Assembly (NCBI GenBank): GCA_964430365.1
Contig: CAYSEU010000003.1
Coordinates: forward strand, 1 to 29,515
Source: JAVEVH01 sp964430365
Lineage (GTDB): Bacteria > Patescibacteriota > Dojkabacteria > SC72
Direction: 5' to 3'
Length of the DNA stretch: 29,515 nt
A model generated the notes under the pieces. It saw only the letters and a list, made by a program, of their open reading frames with translations, ran no database searches and was not told where the DNA came from. This document shows, piece after piece, positions 16,054 to 23,206 of this stretch. The position numbers and the translations under genes are program-made. Numbering within the stretch: position 1 is the first letter of the stretch; each line of letters begins with the position of its first letter.

Positions 16054-17271
16054 CTATTTCTTACTTACTCTAATTTGATATATATGCTTACCACATTTAA
16101 GGGTAGGCACATTTGAAAGGGCAATTGTTTTTTGCCAATCTGTAATCTTCTCTTGATTAATATATACAGCACCCTGTTCTACTAATCTTCTTGCTTGTGT
16201 CTTACTATCTGTGATATTACATCCAACTAGTAGATCAACAATCTTAATATTTTCTTCTTTTAATTCTTTAACAGGGATCTCTGTATTTATATCTTTCTTT
16301 TGGAATATGCTCTCAAAATACTGTTGAGCACGACTAGCTTCTTTCTCTCCTTTTAAATCTCTTGTAATTTCAAATGCTAATTCTTTTTTAAGTACCATTG
16401 GATTCTCTCCAGAGGTAAGTCTTTGATTAATCTCCTCTACTTTATCTAATTCATATGAGGTTAATATCTCAAAAGCTATTGATAATTGTTCATCAGTAAG
16501 AGTCATTACCTTGCCGTATATATCATTTGCACTATCATCTAATCTAATCATATTACCCTCTGATTTACCCATCTTAGCACCATCTGTTGTTTCTAAAAGC
16601 TTTCCAGCTATTACAATCTTTTCCTTTTTAAGTCTACTCATTATTAAATCCCTACCAGCAAGCATATTGAAGAGTTGGTCATTACCACCTACCTCTACAT
16701 CAATTTCCATCATTACAGAGTCGTATCCCTGCATTAATGGGTAGAGGAATTCATTTAGATATATTGGTTTATCTGCTTTAAGTCTTTCCTGAAACATATT
16801 TCTCTTAAGCATTTGTTGTACTGTAAATTCAGAAGCTAATTCTATTATATCTGAGAAGTTAAGTGGTTCTAACCATTGACTGTTATATACCACTTTAACA
16901 GGGTTTTCCTTATTAAAGATGTCTAATATATTAGATGCTTGATCTATATATACCTTCATATTCTCTTCTACTTGTTCTTTTGAAAGTTTTACCCTAGCAG
17001 ACGTTTTATCTGTAGGGTCCCCTATTCTAGCTGTAAAATCCCCTATTACAAAATATACCTGATGACCTAATTTCCTAAAGTCTTCTAACTTTCTCATACC
17101 TACTGTATGACCAATATGTAGTGTTGGTGCTGTAGGGTCAAATCCTTGGTATACAATTATTTTTTTACCAGAGGTAAGTAACTTCTTAAGTGCGTCTTGG
17201 GTTGGAAGTATCTGTTCTACTCCTTTGGTTAATATCCTATTTATTATTTTCTCATCCTTTATTACTTCCAC
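16054..17271 (-). CDS. tyrS: tyrosine--tRNA ligase
   Basis: Class I synthetase charging tRNA-Tyr, 405 residues. HIGH (52-55) and KMGKS (233-237) are intact, with GGNDQLFN (195-202) and YPLMQGYDSV (177-186) marking the TyrZ-like bacterial subgroup. A C-terminal S4-like RNA-binding domain (about 340-400, ARRLVEQGAVYIN) contacts the tRNA. The start is GTG at 17269-17271: an in-frame TAG lies two codons upstream and the next Met is inside the catalytic domain. A promoter with TTGTAA-17-TATAAT lies so close that the mRNA would begin only 1-3 nt before the GTG. Downstream comes the hairpin before relA. Confidence 0.96.
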   Translation of the reverse strand: MEVIKDEKIINRILTKGVEQILPTQDALKKLLTSGKKIIVYQGFDPTAPTLHIGHTVGMRKLEDFRKLGHQVYFVIGDFTARIGDPTDKTSARVKLSKEQVEENMKVYIDQASNILDIFNKENPVKVVYNSQWLEPLNFSDIIELASEFTVQQMLKRNMFQERLKADKPIYLNEFLYPLMQGYDSVMMEIDVEVGGNDQLFNMLAGRDLIMSRLKKEKIVIAGKLLETTDGAKMGKSEGNMIRLDDSANDIYGKVMTLTDEQLSIAFEILTSYELDKVEEINQRLTSGENPMVLKKELAFEITRDLKGEKEASRAQQYFESIFQKKDINTEIPVKELKEENIKIVDLLVGCNITDSKTQARRLVEQGAVYINQEKITDWQKTIALSNVPTLKCGKHIYQIRVSKK

Positions 17272-17279
17272 TGCCTAGT

Positions 17280-17308
17280 ATTATATATTTTGTTTAGGAT
17301 TTTTACAA
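17280..17308 (-). promoter_or_regulatory. predicted promoter giving a near-leaderless tyrS mRNA
   Basis: On the minus strand TTGTAA (17303-17308), a 17-nt spacer, then a perfect TATAAT (17280-17285). The expected start site is about 17273, one to three bases before the GTG start codon of tyrS, leaving no room for a ribosome-binding site. Confidence 0.65.
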
Positions 17309-17310
17309 AG

Positions 17311-18531
17311 CTATTTAATATATCTCCTGTTTTTCAACTTATCCGGTAAACACTGTTGATTTGATTTTTTACTTTCTAAATCATGATCATATTCATATCC
17401 CTTACCATATCCTAAATCTTTCATTAGTTTACTCTCTGCATTTCTAATATTTAAAGGTACTGGTAAATTACCATATGTTTGGATATCTTCTTTAACCCTT
17501 AATTCAGCCATATATGCACTATTATCCTTAGGAGCATTAGAAAGATATATGGCTAATTGAATTAGAAATACCTCACACTCAGGCATACCTAATTTCTGAC
17601 ATGACTCATACACACTATTGGCTAGTATTACTGCTTGAGGATCAGCATTCCCGATATCCTCACTTGCAAATCTAAGTAATCTTCTAGCTACATACAAAGG
17701 ATCTTCCCCTGCACTTAACATTCTACCTACCCAATATACAGCGGCATTAGCATTGGATGATCGCATAGATTTATGGATAGCGGAGATAATGTTAAAGTGT
17801 TCCTCTCCATTCTTGTCATAGTAAAGAGGTTTTTGTATTACTTCTTTAATATCATTCTCTTTAAGTATTAGTTTTTCATCATCTTTTTTAGTAGCCTGTG
17901 CTAGATTAACACTCATTTCTAATATATTTAGTGCTGAGCGTATATCTCCATTAGAAAGATCACTAATTAAATCTAATATCTTTGTACTAATCTTAAATTC
18001 AGGGTATTCCTTTTTAGCAATCTTTTTTAAAAAGAGAGATATATCTTCATTCGTGTGTTGATTAAAAACAAATACCTTAGTTCTAGAAAGTAATGCACTA
18101 TTTATACTAAAGGAAGGATTTTCTGTAGTAGCCCCTATTAATGTAATTATTCCTTTCTCTACATATGGTAGTAATGTATCCTGTTGTGCCTTATTCCATC
18201 TGTGTATCTCATCTAAAAAGAGTATCGTCTTTTTATTGTACTGTTGATTACTCATAGCGACTTTGATGATTTTTCTTAAATCATCCTTACCACTATTTAC
18301 TGCTTGCATCTTATAGAAATCGTAATACAAACTTAAGGAAATTATATATGCTAATGTAGTCTTACCTGTACCAGGAGGACCCCAAAATATCATAGAGGGT
18401 ACTCTGCCTATTTCTAAAAATTTTCTAATGGGGGAATTCTCTCCTACTAAGTGTTTTTGACCTACAAAATCATCTAATGTAGATGCCCTATATTTTGATG
18501 CTAATGGCTCGTATACTCCCATGTATACCAT
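17311..18531 (-). CDS. rarA: replication-associated recombination protein RarA (MgsA), AAA+ ATPase
   Basis: Clamp-loader-like AAA+ ATPase that acts at stalled replication forks; 406 residues. Walker A GPPGTGKT (51-58), Walker B/DEIH (107-110), sensor 1 GATTENPSF (133-141), arginine-finger region SALLSR (145-150), then the RarA tetramerisation region with DPLYVARRLLRFASEDIGNADP and the C-terminal GYGKGYEYDHD. Two close start codons exist (18531 and, three codons on, 18522); the first follows the methyltransferase stop by 6 nt and is used here. It precedes tyrS, which has its own promoter. Confidence 0.94.
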   Translation of the reverse strand: MVYMGVYEPLASKYRASTLDDFVGQKHLVGENSPIRKFLEIGRVPSMIFWGPPGTGKTTLAYIISLSLYYDFYKMQAVNSGKDDLRKIIKVAMSNQQYNKKTILFLDEIHRWNKAQQDTLLPYVEKGIITLIGATTENPSFSINSALLSRTKVFVFNQHTNEDISLFLKKIAKKEYPEFKISTKILDLISDLSNGDIRSALNILEMSVNLAQATKKDDEKLILKENDIKEVIQKPLYYDKNGEEHFNIISAIHKSMRSSNANAAVYWVGRMLSAGEDPLYVARRLLRFASEDIGNADPQAVILANSVYESCQKLGMPECEVFLIQLAIYLSNAPKDNSAYMAELRVKEDIQTYGNLPVPLNIRNAESKLMKDLGYGKGYEYDHDLESKKSNQQCLPDKLKNRRYIK

Positions 18532-18537
18532 TATATA

Positions 18538-19065
18538 CTAATAGGTATACCTGTAAAGGATTCTGTTTCCTACTTTAATCTTTTCTCCTTTTTTACCCTG
18601 TAGTGTACTTTTAAGAAGGAATACCTGTGTACCTTTCTTTAATTCCTTATCAAATTTCTTTTCTAAAGCTCCTAGTATATCTTCTGGAAGATAGCAATAT
18701 ATTACAGTGTAATCTGAAAGTTTAGTATTAAAGAAGCTTTCCTCTTTAAACTGTATTTTAGAGTTAAAGGGGTGAAAAAAGAGTTTTTTAAGTTTAACAA
18801 TCATCAAAAGAATAGGGCTAATTTCATATCCTACACTTAAACATCCATACCTTTTGTTTACTCCAAAGACCATTCTTCCATCTCCACTTCCTAAGTCTGC
18901 AAACCTATCTTCTTTCTTTAATTTAAAATTTCTTAAAATATCTTCTACCTCTCTTTTAGGTGTAGAGTAGTATGGAGAGAAAAATGCTAGTATGACAGAA
19001 ACAATATATGCTAAAAACATTAGTACTATGAGTAAAGATATCGCAAGTGCTAAACCGTTTGGCAT
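18538..19065 (-). CDS. membrane-anchored class I SAM-dependent methyltransferase (FAM173-like)
   Basis: 175 residues: one N-terminal membrane helix (about 7-29), then a short Rossmann-fold methyltransferase. The SAM loop DLGSGDGRMVF (57-67) and the acidic GYEISP (79-84) are clear. The topology and the weak ending (STLQGKK then the final RYTY) resemble the small membrane-bound FAM173/ATPSc-KMT-type protein-lysine methyltransferases also found in bacteria. The substrate is unknown; a membrane protein is likely because the catalytic domain sits directly behind the helix. It is divergent from truB across only 37 nt. A weak TATACA-17-TAAATT promoter (19073-19101) would again start at the ATG. Confidence 0.75.
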   Translation of the reverse strand: MPNGLALAISLLIVLMFLAYIVSVILAFFSPYYSTPKREVEDILRNFKLKKEDRFADLGSGDGRMVFGVNKRYGCLSVGYEISPILLMIVKLKKLFFHPFNSKIQFKEESFFNTKLSDYTVIYCYLPEDILGALEKKFDKELKKGTQVFLLKSTLQGKKGEKIKVGNRILYRYTY

Positions 19066-19102
19066 ATGAGATAATTTAGAGATTAATTAATATCTTGTAT
19101 AT

Positions 19103-19792
19103 ATGATAGACGGAATTTTACTTATAGACAAGGAGGTAGGTATTACATCGTATGATGTAATTAGAAGATTGAAAAAAACTATACAAGAAAAGATTAAAAT
19201 TGGGCATGCAGGTACGCTAGATCCATTTGCATCTGGTCTTTTAGTAATACTTTTGGGTAAGGGTACGAAGCTTATGAATACCTTTCATACATATGAGAAA
19301 GTGTATGAGGTAGAGGCTATACTAGGATTTTCCACTGATACACAAGACATTGAGGGTAAAGAAGTAGAGAAATATTTAAAAAGTATTAAACCTACTAAGG
19401 AAGAGATTGTAAGGGTAATTGAAAGGGAGTTTTTAGGAGATATATTACAAAAACCACCTATGTATTCTGCTAAAATGGTTAAGGGAGAGAGAGCCTACTT
19501 TCTTGCCAGAAGGGGTGAGTATGTGGATTTGGAGCCTAAGAAAGTGTATGTATCTCAATTTGAAGTTTATGAGTATGAGTACCCTACTCTAAAATGTAAG
19601 ATTAAATGTTCTACAGGTACATATATTAGAACATTAGTACATGATTTAGGTATTAAGTTAGGTACATATGCTACATCCAAGAATTTAAGAAGAACTTCCA
19701 TTGGTAGTTTTAATGTAAGTGAGAGTATTAAGAGTATGGATATTGTAGAATTAGGCAAAGAGAACATCTTAAGAAGAGTAATTAATGTTTAA
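19103..19792 (+). CDS. truB: tRNA pseudouridine55 synthase
   Basis: Makes pseudouridine 55 in the T loop of elongator tRNAs. 229 residues, against about 300 in E. coli, ending shortly after the catalytic domain without an obvious full PUA domain. The catalytic motif GHAGTLDPFASGLL has nucleophile D40; GILLIDKEVGITSYD (4-18), KPPMYSAKMVKGERAY and the C-terminal GTYIRTLVHDLG are all present. First gene of a truB-rsmI pair on the plus strand. The 37-nt divergent spacer is AT-rich with TATCTT 6 nt before the ATG; no Shine-Dalgarno site. Confidence 0.95.
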   Translation: MIDGILLIDKEVGITSYDVIRRLKKTIQEKIKIGHAGTLDPFASGLLVILLGKGTKLMNTFHTYEKVYEVEAILGFSTDTQDIEGKEVEKYLKSIKPTKEEIVRVIEREFLGDILQKPPMYSAKMVKGERAYFLARRGEYVDLEPKKVYVSQFEVYEYEYPTLKCKIKCSTGTYIRTLVHDLGIKLGTYATSKNLRRTSIGSFNVSESIKSMDIVELGKENILRRVINV

Positions 19793-19803
19793 GAGTTTTA
19801 AGT

Positions 19804-20505
19804 ATGGTAAAAGGTAAACTATATATTGTATCTACCCCTATTGGTAACCTAGGTGATATTACATACAGAGCAGTAGAGATATTAAAATCTGTGCCCTTTG
19901 TATTAGCAGAAGATACTAGAGAGAGTATTAAGCTTTTGAAAAAATATGGTGTACAAACTCAGTTAATATCTTATAGGGACCAAAATCATCTTAGAATTAT
20001 CTCTAAAATTAAAGAGAAATTAGATATGGGTATTAATTTAGCATTAGTATCAGATAGTGGTACACCTCTAATCAGTGATCCTGGTTTTAAATTAGTAAGA
20101 GAGCTTAAAAAGGGGGGATATATTGTAGAGAGTATTCCAGGGCCTAGCGCACTAATCGCAGCACTTTCTATTAGTGGATTACCTACTAACAAGTTCATAT
20201 TCTTAGGTTTCTTACCTAAGTCTTTAGTTAAAAGAAAAAGAATGTTACAGAAATATTTAGGGTTAGAAGATACACTAGTTATATATGAATCTCCTAATAG
20301 GGTAATTTCTTTATTAAATTTGATTAATGAATGTAGTGTGGAAAATACTACTGTACTTGCCAAGGATTTAACTAAAATGAGAGAAGAGGTATTAATAGGT
20401 GAGGCTATAGAGTTAGTAGCATTACTAAAGGGTAGAGACTTTGAAAATCATCCTCATGGAGAATTTGTAGTATTAGTTAATCCCTCTTTGCAAAAAGAGT
20501 CGTAA
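19804..20505 (+). CDS. rsmI: 16S rRNA (cytidine1402-2'-O)-methyltransferase
   Basis: Tetrapyrrole-methylase-fold enzyme that 2'-O-methylates C1402 in the decoding centre of 16S rRNA. 233 residues. Motifs: STPIGNLGDIT (10-20), AEDTRES (35-41), SDSGTPLISDPG (83-94), IPGPSALIAALSISGL and GFLPKS. The family's C-terminal extension is short, as in many RsmI of about 230-280 residues. Its partner enzyme RsmH, which adds the N4-methyl to the same base, is encoded at 25374-26261. It is 11 nt after truB, and its 3' end overlaps tatD by 29 nt tail to tail. Confidence 0.95.
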   Translation: MVKGKLYIVSTPIGNLGDITYRAVEILKSVPFVLAEDTRESIKLLKKYGVQTQLISYRDQNHLRIISKIKEKLDMGINLALVSDSGTPLISDPGFKLVRELKKGGYIVESIPGPSALIAALSISGLPTNKFIFLGFLPKSLVKRKRMLQKYLGLEDTLVIYESPNRVISLLNLINECSVENTTVLAKDLTKMREEVLIGEAIELVALLKGRDFENHPHGEFVVLVNPSLQKES

Positions 20506-21376
20506 AATTTCTATCCCCTATCTCTTCCATCTTTTCATATGAGATACCTTTTATCTCTGCAGCTTTTTGAATTATCTCTTTAATCATAACTGGTCTACCA
20601 TATTTCTTATTAGCTTTCTTGTTCTTTCTTACACTTTGTGTAGGTAGAAATGGGCCATCTGTTTCAAAGAGTATTCTTTCTAAGGGTACTTCTTTTAGTA
20701 ATTCTCTAACACTCCCTCCACTAGGGTATGTAATTATTGCATTAAATCCAACATACATTCCGATATCTAAGATCTCAGAAAGTAGATCTTTAGAACCTGT
20801 ATAGCTATGAAAGGAGCCTTGTATAGTACCTTTGCCCTCCTTTGCTAGTATGGAGAGAGTATCTTTTACACACTCTTTCTCCCCTTCTTTCTCTCTTGAG
20901 TGGATACTCATAGGGAGATTGTACTTCATTGCCAATGTACAAAGTTTTTTAAATATTCTTCTTTGTACCTCTTTAATATCTTCTATCTGTTCTTGTGTAA
21001 ATTGGTTGTATTCATACATACTGTAGTAATCTAAACCACACTCCCCTATTGCACTCACCTGCACAATATTTCTTTCAAATATCTCCTTAAATATATCAAA
21101 CTGTTTCTGACCATATTTAAATATATCCATACCCACTAATTCATTTAGGGCTAAACCCTCTTCAAATCTAGAAGGGTGAATACCGAGGGCTAAAAGAAGT
21201 ATATCTCCATATTTAATATTTAATTCTTTTACCATATTAATGGTATCTTGATAATCAGAGTACTGTGTAGTTTGGGCTAATATATTTTTTCCATTTAGTT
21301 CTAAAAACTCTTGTATATCTGTTTGTATATTCTCTTTTAAAGGACTTAGAGAGATATGTATATGTGAATCATGCAT
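20477..21376 (-). CDS. tatD: TatD-family metal-dependent hydrolase
   Basis: TIM-barrel metallohydrolase, 299 residues; TatD proteins act as DNases or other phosphoesterases. Metal ligands: H5 and H7 (DSHIH), the Glu of GECGLDYY, His of SIHSREKEGE, His of SFHSYTG and Asp of ETDGPFLPT. The start is placed at ATG 21376 (MHDSHIH), which gives the family's usual short N terminus. The alternative ATG six bases upstream (21382) touches a TGT-TAGAAT extended -10 box and would lie ahead of the predicted transcription start. An insert with NKKANKKYG near the C terminus is common in the family. Convergent with rsmI, overlapping 29 nt. Confidence 0.92.
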   Translation of the reverse strand: MHDSHIHISLSPLKENIQTDIQEFLELNGKNILAQTTQYSDYQDTINMVKELNIKYGDILLLALGIHPSRFEEGLALNELVGMDIFKYGQKQFDIFKEIFERNIVQVSAIGECGLDYYSMYEYNQFTQEQIEDIKEVQRRIFKKLCTLAMKYNLPMSIHSREKEGEKECVKDTLSILAKEGKGTIQGSFHSYTGSKDLLSEILDIGMYVGFNAIITYPSGGSVRELLKEVPLERILFETDGPFLPTQSVRKNKKANKKYGRPVMIKEIIQKAAEIKGISYEKMEEIGDRNFTTLFAKRD

Positions 21377-21382
21377 GTACAT

Positions 21383-21391
21383 ATTCTAACA
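21383..21391 (-). promoter_or_regulatory. extended -10 box of tatD
   Basis: On the minus strand TGT-TAGAAT, an extended -10, lies exactly 6 nt before ATG 21376, so the mRNA would start at the A of the start codon. The best -35-like element, TTGTAC at 21403-21408, is at only 14 nt. Confidence 0.45.
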
Positions 21392-21438
21392 TATTAAATG
21401 GTGTACAATGGGGTGATAGTAAATTAAGAATATTTATG

Positions 21439-21447
21439 TGATAGAAT
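21439..21447 (+). promoter_or_regulatory. extended -10 box of the Cys-rich protein gene
   Basis: TGA-TAGAAT on the plus strand, with its last base 9 nt before the ATG at 21457. It is the same extended -10 type as the divergent tatD box 50 nt away. No convincing -35 box is present. Confidence 0.4.
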
Positions 21448-21456
21448 AGTTGTGTT

Positions 21457-22155
21457 ATGAAAAGTCGGTGGTATGCTAATTGGTTAATTGTAATTACAGT
21501 TTGTCTATTTCTTTCCTCATTGGGTCTCTTTGTTATATCCCTTAAAAATACAGTAGGTTTTACAAAGTGTGCATATGGAGATGATTTAGGGGATAACTGT
21601 ATATGTAGTATAGACGGTGAAAAGATATGTGATGAGAAAGAGGAAGAAAAGGAGGGCTTAGAATCTAGTGAATTTAGTACAGAGAATTTGCAATATACAT
21701 ATGATTTTACGGACTTTATTGATGCAGGTAACAGAGTAACCTCTAATGTTACTTTTACAGATATCTCATATATGGGTGGTGGATTAAGTGTTACATTAGA
21801 AATTAGAGCTTTTTGTAATGATGATGAGAATGTCGCTCAACAGATAGGTTTTTATAAATTAGATAAAGAGAAATTAGTTCTTACTGTAGCTAGTAATATT
21901 GTTAATGATTCGTTTAGTTTACCATGTACAACTAGAAGTGAGTTTTACATTGGAAATTTCCCTAAAGAGATATCTTCAGAATTTGAAGTTTACTATCAGG
22001 ATGAATTTAAAGTTTTGTATACTGCCAATAGCTGTGTATATGAGGGGTTTGTGAGAAATGAGGGTGATGTATACAATTCTGATAATGGGTGCTTCCTTTG
22101 TCAGTGTGAAGGGGGAAAAAATGTATGTGAACAGGAACCAGGTTGTTTACAGTAA
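21457..22155 (+). CDS. membrane-anchored protein with two VWC-like cysteine motifs
   Basis: 232 residues, not recognised as a known family. One hydrophobic segment (about 8-28) after a short basic start suggests a signal anchor with the rest outside. Right after it is a Cys cluster: C38, C48, C50, C58 (CICSIDGEKIC). The middle (about 70-190) looks like one beta-rich domain with two further Cys. The C terminus holds C193, C212, C215, C217, C224 and C230 (CFLCQCEGGKNVC), the spacing style of von Willebrand factor type C or chordin CR modules. Probably disulphide-bonded outside the cell. Divergent from tatD; its stop overlaps the mraY 3' end by 9 nt. Confidence 0.7.
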   Translation: MKSRWYANWLIVITVCLFLSSLGLFVISLKNTVGFTKCAYGDDLGDNCICSIDGEKICDEKEEEKEGLESSEFSTENLQYTYDFTDFIDAGNRVTSNVTFTDISYMGGGLSVTLEIRAFCNDDENVAQQIGFYKLDKEKLVLTVASNIVNDSFSLPCTTRSEFYIGNFPKEISSEFEVYYQDEFKVLYTANSCVYEGFVRNEGDVYNSDNGCFLCQCEGGKNVCEQEPGCLQ

Positions 22156-23175
22156 TCCTAAATAGATTCCTAATATACATGCAAAGAGGGTGAATAACCA
22201 AAACCTCATCGTTATTTTATATTGTGGCCATCCTACTGCCTGAAAATGATGATGTATTGGAGCTATCTTAAATACTCTCTTTTTAAAGAATTTCATACTT
22301 AATAGCTGTATAGCGCTAGATCCCATTATTACCCATGTAATAGAGGTCATTAAAAGATATGGGAGGAAATTATTAGTTACTAGACTTATAAAGAAGAGGG
22401 AGAATGCTAGTGGCATTGCACCAGGACCTCCATTCCAAAATCTTGCAGGTGGGATATTGAAATATAGATCAACTATTAATACTCCTAGAATAATGGCAAG
22501 TAAGGGGAGGAATTCATACTTCCCTTGTATTATAAGTAGTACTGCTAAGGAGGCTGTAGCTATGGTAAATATACCTACCATTAATCCATCTAAGCCGTCT
22601 GTTAACTCACCAGAGTAAATAGCGAATTGGCCAATAATAGCTGATACTAATAGTACTAAAGGAGTGACTGATATTGTAAGAATATTTAGTAAGGTAATAC
22701 TCTCAAAGGTTCCTGTAAGGTATAAAAGATACATTACTACAACATTAAGAAGTATCGCTATGAGTAATTTCCCCAATCTCCACTCAAAGGTCTCTTGAAA
22801 TGCTTTTACTTTCTCATTATTCTTAAACCCGTTAGTAAATACAGCTACATCTATTAATCCCCAGAATCCAAAAAGAATAAAACCAATTAGTAAAACTCTT
22901 AACTGAGGAAACATAGGAACGAATATATATGTAACAAGGGGTACAATAATCCAAATTAAAATACCCCCCATATTAGGAGTACCATTTGTCTGGGTACTCT
23001 TCATTATTCTCATAAAGATAGAGTTGGTACCCTCTCTAGAGCCCAATTTACTCTTTTTAATACCACTAACCTGATTTAGTTTATACAAAATCCCAATCAT
23101 TATGGGGGCAAATAGTATTGAAAAAAGTGTAGATATTAGAAGGTAGTTTAAACTCTCTTTAAGTATTTCTATCAT
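22147..23175 (-). CDS. mraY: MraY-like phospho-MurNAc-pentapeptide transferase, altered active site
   Basis: Polytopic membrane protein, 342 residues with about ten hydrophobic helices, of the family that transfers phospho-MurNAc-pentapeptide to undecaprenyl phosphate (lipid I synthesis). Family marks: NGTPNMGG (64-71), LTDGLDGL (191-198), FNIPPARFW (239-247) and APIHHHFQAVGWP (305-317). The usual DD pair (IDDYLK) reads IDVAVF, keeping D109 only, and the usual F-x-GDTGS reads WNGGPGA, with G250 where the third catalytic Asp is expected. The N before LTDGLDG is E190. Both places were read from the bases and are in frame with intact flanks. It may be an altered-chemistry or non-catalytic homologue. 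Last gene of the mraZ cluster, 31 nt after ftsI. Confidence 0.85.
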   Translation of the reverse strand: MIEILKESLNYLLISTLFSILFAPIMIGILYKLNQVSGIKKSKLGSREGTNSIFMRIMKSTQTNGTPNMGGILIWIIVPLVTYIFVPMFPQLRVLLIGFILFGFWGLIDVAVFTNGFKNNEKVKAFQETFEWRLGKLLIAILLNVVVMYLLYLTGTFESITLLNILTISVTPLVLLVSAIIGQFAIYSGELTDGLDGLMVGIFTIATASLAVLLIIQGKYEFLPLLAIILGVLIVDLYFNIPPARFWNGGPGAMPLAFSLFFISLVTNNFLPYLLMTSITWVIMGSSAIQLLSMKFFKKRVFKIAPIHHHFQAVGWPQYKITMRFWLFTLFACILGIYLGLL

Positions 23176-23206
23176 TGTACTCTATGCTAATTTATTTATA
23201 ATTATC

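Noticed and set aside
20484..20499. Hairpin CTCTTT-GCAA-AAAGAG as a bidirectional terminator for rsmI/tatD
   Set aside because: The stem is 6 bp, mostly AT, inside both reading frames and has no T-run on either strand; mentioned only as a possibility.
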